A stretch of DNA of 64,000 nt. Source: Hofstenia miamia. Taxonomy: Eukaryota > Xenacoelomorpha > Acoela. The stretch spans positions 1,323,389-1,387,388 of the forward strand of contig SCFE01000067.1 of assembly GCA_004352715.1 (NCBI GenBank), in the 5' to 3' direction. Both the position numbers and the translations under genes were made by a program. Positions 22,560 through 35,199 of the stretch are shown here, one piece after another (position 1 is the stretch's first letter; each line of letters begins with the position of its first letter). Under the pieces are notes generated by a model that made no database searches, was not told the origin of the DNA, and saw only the letters and a program-made list of their open reading frames with translations.

Positions 22560-25210
22560 TTTTGTTGTTTTTACTATTAAGCTGGAAAATTGGTAGCGCA
22601 AAACTTCGGTCTTTATTAAAGGTTTTAAAAAAATATACACAATGGCCCATCAAAAACCATTATCACTATTTGATGTGTGCAAAAATTCCATTTTAACATT
22701 TTACAAAATTTTACAAAATAAGTGAGAAAATCTTACTAAGCTCAAACAAATAATTGAGAATCACATAAATTTTTAGAAGCCTTCAAATTATAAGTGAAGC
22801 ATATACCTATAGTTCATTTAATAAGGAATTATTATCATAAGAAACAAGGCCGTAAATAATACAGAGTCTAATCTAACTGTATTATAATAAAATTAATGTT
22901 ATTCCATCCGCAACATCGGTACTAATTGATGTTGAAATAATATGAAAGATTAATTGAAAATTGTTGTGAGTGAATTGCATTTCATGTTATTGCTTTCTAA
23001 CAAATTAAGAAATCAATTTTCTAAATATAATGCAGTTACTTCCGCTATTTGGTTGTTTAAATTTACCCCTTTTAATTAGTTCAGTTGCGCAAACTGTAAC
23101 CTACTAATAATATTAGACTGAGAGCCAACAATGATTTTTTCTTAGGATTGATGCCATTTAAATGCAAAAATCACTTGTAGCTTCTTAATTAACTTAAAAT
23201 TCACATTCGCACAATTACTACTTAGTATCCCAAGCAATATGATATTATGAGTGGAAGGAAATTCTATAATATCATGTAAACCCTTAACTATATATTAAAA
23301 AATTTGAGTCAAGCAAAAAAAGAAAAATTTGTATACAACTCTCAGCATAAGATAAAAATTCGTGGTGATTGAATGTCAAGGGAGCATTCCTATGTTGACA
23401 TTTCAACAAAATAGTTGAATTTATGTTTCGTACTGCATCATTGCTAATCACCATCAGTTTTTGAAATAAAATTTAGTTGAAGTAAAATAGTTCACATGAT
23501 TTAGTTGCAACGAATATTCTAAATACCCTAAAATATTGATATGATTATTGCATTATTTATAAAGAAAACCTTTAAGATTTTCTTTGTATTATCATAGAGA
23601 TGGCTTTTTACAAACATTTTATTTGTATTTAATTGAAAAACTTCTTAAATTTCACTTAGATTTTTTAATTTGCACAAATTGATTTGCCTTTGTAAGCAAT
23701 AGGTTGTTGCTTAGCGTCTCTGCAAAATACCGTGAAAAAAAGGCTACATAATTAACTTTAACTATCATAGCAAACCCAAAACCATATTGCATTTAGGTCG
23801 AAAAACTAGTAATAATGAATTAAGGCTGTTTCCGACAAAAATGTCATCCTGACATGTTCGGTTTAGCAATTAATGCGGCAGAAGTGCCTTTGGTGCTTTG
23901 CTCATGAGTCTACTAATGTATTTTTACTTACTACTGATTTCACGTAAGTAGAAATACGTACGAATTACGCACACGTCCAGTGAAAAATAGAAAGTTAACA
24001 GGAGACTTACCCGGTTAATAACCTTGAATACACAGCTCTGTTCACATTAAAAAGCTACGGTACATCGAATGGGTCTATTCACCAAAATTAAGAACAAGTG
24101 GTGTTTATGATTATCAAAATTGTACACCTATGTTTATGCGCTAGTTGAATTCTATTTAAATTGATTTTTTCGAAATAAAAGTCCAAGATACGAGCTACAA
24201 AATACTTATGGTTTGAATTTAGTTGTCGATTGTTTCAATTTTCTTACCTATTTATAGTGACAGTATGTAAAAATATCGTGTTCCTATAAAACTTGTGTGA
24301 TTAAGCAAATATACACTTAGAAGTGGCTGAAGAAAGCATTGATATAAATATATTGAAAAATTTCACAAGTGTTTGATCTAACTATCAGCTTCATTTGAAT
24401 TTTAACTCAAACTGGAACTTTCGAATGCTTAAATGATAAGAGTTAACTTAACTTATTAATTTCAAAATATAGAGAATTCATTACTAATCCATTACGTAAA
24501 TGAATTACATTCCTGTAAAAAATTCAAATTTTGAAGGGACGATTGTTTTATTGTGATACAATATTTGCAGAGATAAAGAAAATGCCTCACTTATGCGACA
24601 CAGTAGCAATTTCCGAATTTATACCTTAACAAAATTTACATAATTGCTTGCGTTGTGTTTGATGTATACATATGACTTTATAACACCTTAAGAACTTCAG
24701 TGTGTAATGTAATGTTGCCACTAATCTTAACTTGTATATTAAACATATTTAATATTCGTTGCAATGCTTCTTTATAACACTTGGATTGTTGAGACTACAC
24801 ACGTGTGACGGCCAGCAGTAGATAGTTGGTTCGCTATACCAATTTTGCTCAAACATGGTTCATGATAATATGGATAAAACTTAGCAAACTTCAAGCATAC
24901 ATATATTGGAACAGTATATTTTTAAATCATTTTCAAGCTCATTTCACTAGGATACACCAATTATCCTAACTTATCAACATTGACATTTGGTTGTGTACAG
25001 AGGCAGGTCAGTAATCTGAAAATATACAAGCGACGATAATTCTAAGGGTAAAAACGATATAAATAATTATAATTAATGCATTTGTACATTCAACACTTTA
25101 TCTCATTTTGAATTGGTAATATGAAGTAAATTGGTAAAATCTAAACATTAATCGTTTTAATGATATGTCACAGAGAATGTTAAAAATGAATTTATAATGT
25201 TCATTAAAAA
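22560..25210. other. non-coding, AT-rich (receptor intron)
   Basis: No recognisable gene. The exon expected for ECL2/TM5 of the receptor should lie somewhere between 16.6 and 25.2 kb but was not found. Confidence 0.5.
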
Positions 25211-25217
25211 GTGTAAC

Positions 25218-25372
25218 CTTGCTTAAAATGCATGCGTAGATGCCGATGATGCCGGCTGATATGAAGTAAATGGAGTAAAACAATGGACGCCAATGCCAAG
25301 TGATGTAAACAGCTGCGACTAACAATCCCAACAATATTCGGACTTGCCATTGTGCATTTTTGATATTTCTTT
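25218..25372 (-). CDS. rhodopsin-like GPCR, exon with TM4
   Basis: Acceptor TCTTTTAG, then two bases completing the codon split at the previous exon, then RNIKNAQWQVRILLGLL and VAAVYITWHWRPLFY. This gives ICL2 followed by a hydrophobic TM4 with a Trp in the expected place, then a second hydrophobic run (FISAGIIGIYACIL). The donor is AAG/GTTACA, phase 0. The in-phase join to the TM1-TM3 exon and the right topological order support one gene. Its phase does not match the 16.3-kb exon, so another exon is expected between them. Confidence 0.6.
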
Positions 25373-25678
25373 CTAAAAGATTGCTGATAAGTTCCTCAAT
25401 AACTCTGTAGCGTAATTTACCAATGAATTTTAGATAGCACCAGCAGTAAGGCGTTTTAGGCAGTTAAGCTATTCTTAGCGATAGTGTATTTACAAAGGTT
25501 CTGTAGAAACAGTACTATAGGTTAAATTATGATTGCATTTAGTAGCATGAAGTTTAATGATATTTTGCATTTATGATTTTGTATCTAAGAAAGTCATTCT
25601 CCAATGGGTATCTGTTTGTGATATTTCTAGGCACTTAGCTGCAAATAGGTTGAGCATTTTCACATTTTTCAAATCTAC

Positions 25679-25703
25679 TATATATATATATATATATATA
25701 TAA
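25679..25703. repeat. (TA)n microsatellite
   Basis: Short pure dinucleotide tract in the first receptor intron. Confidence 0.95.
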
Positions 25704-26458
25704 TCTAGTACCTTTTGTGTATATTAGAGAGATTGAGTTTAAAATAATTTTGAAATTATATGTATTCCCCAAGTGTCAATTGTCACTAATTTTTTTACTC
25801 TCTCGGTAATTCCTTTGTTTAAGTAGCAATTTGTTTACAAGACATACCTGTATAGTTGGTATCTTTTTCAAAGAAATTAGTAAATACATTAAAATCACTT
25901 GCGTGCGACAAATTCAAATTTCAAGTCTAAATTTATTAATGAGTGCTTCATCTGGTCAAATGCATATTTTAAAGAAGTCAGAGTATTTTTCTTTTAGGGA
26001 GATATATCTGATAAACCATAAATTATGATTTTGATTGAGTATATCAACAATGACTCCAAAACTAAGATTTTTATTTTTACATATAAATAGGCATTTCCTC
26101 TATTAATTTAATATCAAAGCACCAAATTTACGGATATTTTTAAGAAACTGAGAATAAGTTTTCAAAGTGACAAACGTATATTTTTAAATGCTAAAAATAA
26201 CCATTAATAATGTAAAAATCATCAGTATAAGCTCAACACTTGATTTAGTCTTTTATAAGATAAATATTTTTTAAAATATTAAATGAAGGCTTTTAAGCAC
26301 ATTTTCAAAAACGTCTAATTGCATTGATAATCTATAAATATCTACTTTTTATTTCATCAATTTATTTATAATTTTAAAATATTGCTGTGAAATTTTTATT
26401 GTGCTAATTTATAATTTCATTTCAATTCTTGTAAATTATTAATTTTAATAAACATTAA

Positions 26459-26514
<56 letters not shown>
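26459..26514. repeat. (AAT)n microsatellite
   Basis: About 18 trinucleotide units without interruption, one of the longest simple repeats of the window. Confidence 0.95.
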
Positions 26515-26515
<1 letters not shown>

Positions 26516-26935
26516 TCTTTTGAAGACATTTTAATTTTAAACTTGGCATAGGCTGAAATCCATATCTACATGTACATTGCTGACTTAACATTGGTTTGCA
26601 GGTAGGAATCAAGCATGCCAATTACTGTAACAATTTCGCATTTTTCAATTAATAATGTTCTGAATAGAATCTGGAAGAATGAAAGTGTCACATTAAGGCT
26701 AAAAAGTTTGTTTGTTTTAGAGTTGACAATTAGCAATCAAAACAATATAAACAGTCAGAGAAAATAACTTCAGATCCAGCAAAACTCAGGCTGGTGTGAA
26801 ATTAATATACAATATTTGAAAAAATACAATAACGGCAGCAGTTTATTCTTTTCTGCTTTATCTTCCTAAATGAAAATTGGTAACAGCTGTTATTTTTTAC
26901 GAAATAAATGATTTTCTCATATTTTAAGAATACGC

Positions 26936-26947
26936 TTTTAAATGTAT

Positions 26948-26985
<38 letters not shown>

Positions 26986-26995
26986 ACATTTAAAA
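26936..26995. repeat. 14-bp inverted repeat around an (AT)n tract, ending at an n
   Basis: Arms TTTTAAATGTATTC (26936-26949) and GAATACATTTAAAA (26982-26995) are perfectly complementary, with a 31-base AT tract between. The right arm stops exactly at the single n at 26996, so it may be a fold-back produced in assembly rather than a genomic hairpin. Confidence 0.8.
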
Positions 26996-26996
26996 N

Positions 26997-27423
26997 ACCG
27001 CCTTTTTTTCTATTGTTATGATGTTGGCGTATTTCAGGAACCGTGCTTCTCAAAAATCTTCTGCTATCAGCGTAATTTCTCTTAATTCGTTGATTTTCTG
27101 TGAAAAGATGTCATAATATTTGTGCTCATGTGTGCTAGATCTTCTCTGATTTGGTTGTCGGTGTAGAAAAACATGAAGACTTTCCATAAACTCCGGGTAT
27201 TTGCCACATCTTTGTAAAAGAAACTGATGTTGTCCCTTACTTCTTTTTTGTTATACTATTAGGATCGTTTTTATTGATCCGCATCATTGTGACAATTTCT
27301 ACCCTCTTCGTGAAATCATTTCCACGCTTTGAATAATTTTAGTAAATGTGAGCTGCAGACTATCTTGTTCATAGCATTCCATTTCGTGATCAAGGGTTTT
27401 CTGCACGTTTTTCTGTGTTAACA
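26997..27423 (-). other. coding-like island between two single-n joins, unrecognised
   Basis: This 427-base block is bounded by an n on each side (26996, 27424) and by AT tracts beyond. It is richer in G/C than its flanks. On the minus strand it reads protein-like pieces in shifting frames: KTLDHEMECYEQDSLQLTF, FLLQRCGKYPEFMESLHV and HEHKYYDIFSQKINELRE. No family is recognised. It could be a degraded exon or transposon piece, and its placement here is uncertain because it is its own contig. Confidence 0.35.
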
Positions 27424-27424
27424 N

Positions 27425-27455
<31 letters not shown>
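27425..27455. repeat. (TA)n microsatellite
   Basis: Dinucleotide tract starting directly after the single n at 27424. Confidence 0.95.
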
Positions 27456-27458
<3 letters not shown>

Positions 27459-27976
27459 GCAGCATAATGTAAGTATCTGAAAAAATATGGCACATAATTT
27501 TCTCTTGTAGGTGCAAAGATTAAAAATATATCTTCTCCTAAATAATTTACAAAACAAAAAGAATTTCAACATCTTCAAAGACTATGTCAGTGGAAGTCAG
27601 ACTTAAATTGCAGTTTATTTAAGGGCAATAATAGTTAAAAAATTTGCAAACTTTTGCAAAGATTTTTAAAAACAAAACTTAGGTTAATTTTGGCCTTTAA
27701 GAGCATTTGTTTTGATAACATTTCTCGAAAAATGTAGATCTTTGCATTTGAGGATTAGCTGGGTTTCTAAGCATTCTATGTTTCATTGCTATACACCCTA
27801 CGAAAGTTCTAGGCTTGCTCTACATGTACATAGATATGTCATCATTTTTTCCAAAGGTCATATACATGATCTATTCGGGCATATTTAGCCAGGGGTAAAA
27901 ATATATTTCAGCCTTTATTACTTAACAATCTAAAAGTCCATGGCTAGTGGCATTTTCCATTTGAAAGTACTACTCT

Positions 27977-27978
<2 letters not shown>

Positions 27979-28020
<42 letters not shown>
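27979..28020. repeat. (AT)n microsatellite
   Basis: 42 bases, the longest pure AT tract of the window. The surrounding 27460-31430 is otherwise non-coding intron of the receptor gene as far as I can see. Confidence 0.95.
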
Positions 28021-28023
<3 letters not shown>

Positions 28024-31000
28024 TATTTTCTTAGATAAATCATAGCTACTATGCAGAATGAGCAATAGTTGGGTAAAAGTGGTCAACCTAGTTTTTAATA
28101 TAATCCCGCTAAATAAAATTTAAAACACCCAATATTCTCAAATATGTAGAAAACATGTCTTAAACTTTTAGACTATCTTACAGTATAATATGTGCTAGAA
28201 CACACATAGAGGGAGATAAGGAAGAACATTAAATGTCTTAGAGAAGTCTGAAACATGAAGCAAAAGAATGTCAGATCTCTTAGGTATTTAATGATGAAAT
28301 TGCTTACATTAGCAAATAAATGTTCTTCCATCATAATGAATTCGTACATAAGACTTGCACTTTTCAAAATTTCTGGTCAAAGCTTGCGTTGCAAGCGTCA
28401 TCATTCTTCAGCAAATTTAACCATCAATAAATTTCATTGTATTTCTACCTCAGCAATTAAAATTTTCTTGCAAAAATCTGTCATTGACTTGTCATCATCG
28501 AGATCTCGATTGTGCTACTGACACTTGTTAGCTTAGCATTAATAATGAATTGCAATTTGCATGAAAATTCATAAAAAATTTAGAACGTTTGAACACTCTT
28601 GGTAATGAAAGAAAATTTTTTTATCAATCAAAATAAAAGATCTAAGAGTGAAAGCTTTCCTTTTCATCTTGTTGCTAAGATCAAAGATAAGTTACAGAAA
28701 TTTCTAATAATATGGGCTTGCTGTGCTAATAGCAAGAGTATACTACTTTAGTTGACTCAATTTAAAGGAATTTAACTTGTAAATATTTTAAGATTTCGTC
28801 TTGGTGTATACAATAAATACAATTTGCAACAATTTACTTGACATTGAGGACTCAATATTTGGACACGCTTTTTACAATAAGAAAAAAATGTATACTGCAG
28901 AAATATTCAAATATATAAGTGAATAATATTAAAAGATAATATAAGCAATTTATTAGAATGTTGTTCACGTAGTCAATGAAGTTCTCTTTCGATGTGATTA
29001 TTGAATACTTTGGATTTCGTAACATATTTAAATAAAATTTAATAGTAAGGCACTAAGAAGTAGAACAGACTGATAATTTTAGAATTATGATAATCAAATG
29101 ATGGTTTTTCCTTTTCCATTTGAGATATTCTTAGTATTTGCATTGTTTATGCGCAATGCCATACTTTGATGTAAATATAACTCATAGTTACTGTATTTGA
29201 AGAACAATCTTTGAAATTCAATTTCTACTCAATTAATTGAAATATTTTGGATACTAAAAACATATAGTGAGGTATGTAAAGAACGTTTTTGGCCAATACA
29301 TATTTTTATTGCATACCCTGAGAGTGTAGAGTCGAATCACATACTATACTGATCCATTGCAAATACCAAAAATATTCAAAAGACAGCTAAGATATAATTT
29401 CCTAAATCACCATGTCTTAATTTGTGTAAAATACCAATATGTTTTATTGGAGTAGTATATTCGGAAATTTCTAAAAAAATTTGAACATTTTATATATTTA
29501 TAGAAATCCGCTAACTTCTCAAGTTAAAATTTTCACTCTTGGAAATATCTAAGAATCAACAGATGCTGTTTCTGTTTATGTTGATGTGTCATTTAAGGCT
29601 TTAATAACAAAATGAAGTAATATATTAGTTATTTCTTTTAAGCATCATGTGCACTATCAATACGCAAAACGAGAAACACACTTGTAGTTTAACAAATAGA
29701 AATTTCAATCTACGGTTTTGTGAAAAATGCGAAAAAGCAAAAATTCAGAATTGGTAAATTTCTATGCAAATTCTTTAGTGAGTTTCACAGAAACAAAAGG
29801 TTTAACTGATTGACGTCTTGTATTAAATAATGGTATTTCAACGCTGGATTTGTAGCAAATTTCCTACAATTAGATACTTAATATTTTAAATAAATAACGT
29901 TTTAAAATATTATACATAAATATAAAAGAAGCGCGTTTTGAGACTTCAATATTCTTATAAGTGGTGGTTTCCAGTAGAATTCATATTTAAAGAATTAGTT
30001 TTAGTTTTAGCTTGTTTATTTATTATAAAATTCCAGTATTATCAAAAAATACACTTATCTGTAAATTTTAAAACCCCAACACCTAAAATTTGGCAAGGAT
30101 GCTCTGATTATATTTTCAAATTCCAAAGCAATAGTTTGGGAAGCGAACAAAAATGAAGGTGAATATGGAACATATAAAGCCAATTTTTTGTGAATCACAG
30201 CCTATGATTGAGAATTTTTTCTTAGAAAATTATGTCTATATTCGGAAGAAAAAATTTGCCTCTGTTTATATATATGTATATGCTATGATTAGGGCTAGAA
30301 TTGAAATTGTGTTATTTCAATATCAACTTCTAATAAATAAGTTGAAAAAATTTTTTAATTGTTTTAAAAAGCAAAGGAAATAAAAATTGTTTATAACAGA
30401 CAATATAAAACAGTAAATCCAATTTCTTAACTTAAGTAATCTTTCAAGCAATTTACAGAAGTTAATGTTACCTCAAAATTTATATTTAATAAATATGTAA
30501 AATTAATATTTATGAATTTAGTTCAAATATAGAATAAACTTTTCGATGAAAATTTTCAAAATTCATTGTAATGAACATCATTTCCAGTTTTGAGACGAAT
30601 TCTATCGATGACAAAAATTACAGCATTTGACAGAATCATTCATTGTTAAATTTTAACTTTTTCTCGTCTGATGCTATTATAATAATTAATAGAATGGCAT
30701 TCAATTTCGTAGCAACGTCAACAGACCCATTTCTAAAATATTGACACATTAATGTAAATATTCGACACCATAAATGCTAAAAAGTATTAAAAATATATAA
30801 TTAAAAACTTAGTACTTTCTTTCTTTTTTGTATAACTGAGAACAAAAGCTCAACATAGCTTTGCTTCTAAATATAATAATATTTAAATGAAAATGCAAGT
30901 TAATATATGTATAGATATATCATATTATATATATTTAAAATCAAACACACAATCATAGCTTCACCAGTGATAAAATTGAGGGAAATTAAATATGGTTTTA

Positions 31001-31506
31001 GACGTTGAAATGATGTTATTGTTTATTTAATAGAATGATGTTGCTTCAGCGATTTTGGTGTAATTGTAGAGATCGCTTTGTTTACCCAATGTATGAGCTG
31101 AACACTCATCACAATTATATTTGCAAACAAATATAGAAACTAGGATTAAAGACCACCTTAAAGGCCACATATAATGTGAAATATAATTGTCACTACCATT
31201 AACCAAAAAGAAATTTTTTTATTATAACTAAGATCAATTACACAAAATCGCCAAACAATCATTATAAAAGAATGCAACATCAATGTATTAAATAATCAAT
31301 TTCATCATTTCAAAATATTACATCTATTCTAAAGTCATATTTAATTTCAATCAACTTTATCACTGATGAAGCTATGATTATGAAGCCAAAAATGTTTGAT
31401 ATCAAATAAATTTATTTTTATATGGATTATGTTGAACCTTAGCAAACTACCATTTTATATATATATATATTCAGTTTAAATACACTAAGTGTTTCTAAGC
31501 ACTTAC

Positions 31507-31900
31507 TGGTCGAAAATGGAAAGTAGACTGCAATGAATCGATCAAGAGAAAGCAAAAATAGTAAACATAAGTCACTAAACGCAAAAAAACAACAAGCATA
31601 TGACACAATCTTAACTGAAATCTTCTTGTGAGTGTCACCAAATATCATCATGGTGCAGTCGAACCAACTCATTATCCCTACACCAATGGCATTGTAGAGG
31701 AGATCAAGAAGACTCAGCGTTGTAATGAAGACATCGGATGTAGTATATTTTGAAAGATTGTATTGGTAGAAAAGAAGAAAACAATTACCAATAAAACCAA
31801 GAACGCCACATGATACAACTAATGTTAAGCTTACGACTCCAGTGTAGTAAATGCAGGCTTCTAAGCTGTTTTGGACGTCGGTTGTGTTTGTATGGAGCAT
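31507..31900 (-). CDS. rhodopsin-like GPCR, exon with TM1-TM3
   Basis: From Met at 31900 the minus strand encodes a short N-terminus with an N-T-T glycosylation site. TM1 follows with the conserved GN (VLGFIGNCFLLF), then TM2 with the L..LD pattern (TLSLLDLLYN) and TM3 ending SLDRFIAVYFPF, the D-R-F/Y motif of class A receptors. The donor CCA/GTAAGT after FST leaves one base of a codon, and the exon at 25372 supplies the other two. The receptor would sit in the plasma membrane and couple to G proteins; the ligand cannot be told. The first intron would be 6.1 kb. Confidence 0.8.
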
Positions 31901-32872
31901 TTCTGCATTTGTCGCAATACGTTTTGAGATTCATTGTTTTATTTAATAAGGACACTTTTGATTGGTTAGCATAAATTCAAGTATTTTCCTCTAATTATAA
32001 TTGAGACACAAATTTTTACACTAATAGTGAAGAATAGTCGCTTTTGAGCTTGTTATTAAACACAAATAGGATCTGAAAACTGCCTTTTGTATTGAAAAAC
32101 TCAATTCTTTACAAAATGACTGATATCCCAGGAATACTTGCGCTATGCGAAGTAGTCATGTTTCAATTTCAATTTAGGTTGACTTCTAAATGGCGTGCTT
32201 CAAATTGTATTGGAAACTTTTGAAACGGGTATTCATTACAGAAAAGCCTTTCCTAATGAACACCCAATCTTACAAAATATGTAACAATATTGTCATTTGT
32301 TCAAATTTTACGGAAAGATATTTTGTCTCCATTATGATGGTAAGCATCGGTATGTCTGACGAAAGGAAAACATGTGATAAAAATGTAACATTATTATAAG
32401 GTAATATGCTAAAATTTCTAAGGGACCCTAAGCAATATTTATAGACATTGTTTGATATTTAAATTGTCCATAAATGGTCATGGATTGTCTATATAAGAAC
32501 CAGATAAGATTATATTTATACTTGCTTTATTGTTAAAATCTTTTAACTAAAATATAAAAGTCTTTTTTGTCTTTTAAGTTCAAGGACAAGAATTAAGGTT
32601 CTTATTCCTTTGTTACATGTGACATAAATGTTATGGAATAAAGCAAAACGAAGTCAATTATGACAAAATAATGTTCAATATTTCAAACAACATATCAATT
32701 TCTTACTTCAAAAATGATTTAAATTTGGGGATTGTTTTGTCTCCAGATTTGAAAAGCTAGTTGCATAAACATTACAACAAATGATATTTTCAGATTGCTA
32801 AGTTAAATTTTATCCGTTCTTAGAAAAGTCCAGTCTGATTAATTGTCGTTAACTTCTCAAATGACTATAAAA

Positions 32873-33054
32873 CACGGTTGGGCAAACTTTTTTTTAAAAT
32901 GTATTTTTGGAAAGTTAGTCACCTAATTCATAAAAAATGAAGTGAAAATATTTTTAAACAAATAGAAGTTGGTATTAATATAAGCTCTCGTCGGCGGCAT
33001 AAGAGCCTATGAAGCGTCAAATGTTGCCCCAGGGCCACAGTTTGCCTACCCTTG
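32873..33054. mobile_element. short hAT-like MITE
   Basis: Ends CACGGTTGGGCAAACT (left) and the reverse complement of AGTTTGCCTACCCTTG (right) form imperfect inverted repeats of the C-A-x-G-G-x-T-x-GGCAAAC type seen in hAT elements. The flanking octamers CTATAAAA and CAATAGAA agree at 6 of 8 positions. It is 182 bp and non-coding. Confidence 0.5.
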
Positions 33055-33484
33055 CAATAGAAGTTTAGATTGCATGTGGTTAGAAAATTTAATTTCATTA
33101 GACTGATTTGAAGTAATGGTATTTCTGCAGAATTCTCTGCAAATATCACATAACATGGAATCTTATTCAACTTAGATTCAAAATAGATTAAGCAAAGGCA
33201 AGAAATTTAATGTTGGAAAATGGGGAATTTTCAAGCAATGGTAGCTCCTTCGGGAATATTTGATACAACATTTTTATGTGAAGCCCGGAACAAGTTTGAA
33301 GATCTTCTTTAATGTTAAAATATTATTTTTTCACATGAATTGTACAATGTGCTACTTGTACTCATTAAGGGGTCCTCAATCAAGTTTAAAAAAGTGGGCT
33401 GAGCCGTCTTGAACACATCCTCGATTACACCCCTGGTTTTATACAATTTTATGAAATTTTGTATGAAAAAATAATAAAAATACA

Positions 33485-33516
<32 letters not shown>

Positions 33517-33557
33517 TAATAATAAAATAATAAAATAAATAATAAAAAAATGATAAA

Positions 33558-34130
33558 GTGTTGGAGAGGATAAATGCTAGAAATGTCACGGAAGTAAATA
33601 GCCTAGTGTATGGAGGGGAATGTAAGGTGCTGAAAGATGTAAGCATGGACATTAAGAAGAAAAGACGACAAGAAGATAAGAGATACGGAAAGCCAGCATG
33701 GGAGTTGAGGATTGAGAATGAAGTCGCAAAGATTAGGCAGCAAATAGGGAAGATCAGAACAAGTAGGGCGGTAGAGGACAGGTGCAGGGTAGGTAAGGGG
33801 AAGACTATAGAAACTGCAAGCGAAGAGCTTAAGCAGAGATTAGTTGCAGACGCTGAGAAACTGAGAAAGTATAGGGTAAGGGCAAAGCAGGCAAGAGTCA
33901 ATATGAAGTTTGAGAAACAGGAAGGAAGATTCTACGAAGAACTAGATGCAAGAGAAAAGGCTACAACTAGAGCAGGCGAGGATGTAGTAAGGTTCTTGGA
34001 GAATATATGGGGACGTGCGGGACCAGAGATAGAAAGTCAGCAGATGCAGAAGGAATTCAGGAAAGAAGAAGAAGAAGAAGGAGAAGAAGAAAAAGAAGAA
34101 GAAGTAATCACAACTGTAAAGCTGAAGTAG
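33558..34130 (+). pseudogene. R2-like LINE, region upstream of RT
   Basis: A 190-codon reading, highly charged and helical: WELRIENEVAKIRQQIGKIR, ELKQRLVADAEKLRKYRVRA and FYEELDAREK. This heptad-like basic stretch precedes the RT in this LINE group. Its end is overwritten by a (GAA)n expansion coding a run of Glu (about 34060-34105), which probably disrupted the protein before the stop. Confidence 0.65.
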
Positions 34131-34142
34131 GCGCTAAAGAAG

Positions 34143-34550
34143 ATGAAGAACTGGAAGGCACCAGGCAGAGATGAGGTACATGGGTATTGGCTGAAGAAGT
34201 TCACAAGAATTCACGAGAGACTAGCAGTAACATTGGAGGAGTGTGTGGTGAGTGGGTGTCCAGAGTGGATGTTCGTGGGAAGGACATTTCCGATACAGAA
34301 GGACCCAAAGAAAGGTAGTGAGACAAGCAACTTCAGGCCAATAACATGTCTGCCAACAACTTGGAAATTGCTAACTTCTGTAATTTCAAGTAGGCTGGTA
34401 TGTTACTTAGAACATAACAGGTTGCTACCAGAGGAGCAGAAGGGATGTAGGACAAAGACGAGAGGGTGCAAAGATCAGTTGTTGATAGACCAAGCAGTGG
34501 TGGAGAATTGTAGAAGGAAGACAAACTTAGCAATGGCATGGATAGACTAG
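34143..34550 (+). pseudogene. R2-like LINE reverse transcriptase, finger motifs
   Basis: Reads KNWKAPGRDEVHGYWLKKF, FRPITCLPTTWKLLTSVIS, LLPEEQKG, CKDQLLIDQAVVENCRR and LAMAWID, the RT 0-2a and motif A approach of the R2/R4/NeSL group. A stop falls where the second half of motif A (Y-K-K-A-Y-D) should begin. Readable but frame-broken motif A sequence continues to about 34650. Confidence 0.75.
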
Positions 34551-34689
34551 AGGAAGGATGATGACAGCATATCACATATGTGGGTATTGAGAACGTTAGA
34601 GGCCAATGGAGTTTCACGGAAATGGGTTGAGTTTCTAGAGAGGGAGATGGAAAGCAGAGAGGGACAGAGCAGACCATGAGGAAATAAAG

Positions 34690-35004
34690 ATGAGACTAAG
34701 AAAAGACTACAAGAGGAAAGTAAGGAAGGTACTACAGAAGTCAACATTGAATGGGCAAAATAGTATAAAAGCAATTAATACATCGGCGATACCAGTGTTG
34801 AGATATTCGGTAGGAATAGTTAGGTGGAACAAGAATGAACTTAAGGAGATAGACAGGGAGAAAAGGAAGATACTTGCAGCAGAGAGGGCTTTCAACTTAA
34901 ATGGAGATATTGATAGGTTGTACATGGCAAGGCATAAAGGAGGGACAGGGCTGCTAAGTGTGGAGGAAACTGTAGAAGCAGAAGCACTGGGGCTAAAGGA
35001 CTAA
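34690..35004 (+). pseudogene. R2-like LINE RT thumb
   Basis: Reads YKRKVRKVLQKSTLNGQNSI, INTSAIPVLRYSVGIVRW, DREKRKILAAE and GGTGLLSVEETVEAE, which follow the palm in intact elements. Motif B and the A-D-D box that should precede it are absent: the junction near 34680 jumps from motif A sequence to the thumb. Confidence 0.7.
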
Positions 35005-35199
35005 GAAGAAGCACACGCTAGAGGGTCACTACTGGAGGTCACTAAGGGGTTAAGGAAGATAAGAACTGAGAGTGAAGGAAAGACAGCATACCAGAGTAGG
35101 ATGGAATTAGAGAGACAAACAAGATAAAGACAGAAGGCAATACATAGATAATACTGGAGGAACACACAAAAGTGTGACAGAGAAGAAAGCAACAAGTGG

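Noticed and set aside
28255-28521. 88-codon plus-strand frame with several Cys and Ser
   Set aside because: Overlaps an equally open antisense frame, no splice signals or family; likely chance.
29938-30383. Two plus-strand frames of 72-76 codons
   Set aside because: Lys/Ile/Phe-rich, no recognisable motif, inside a long non-coding intron.
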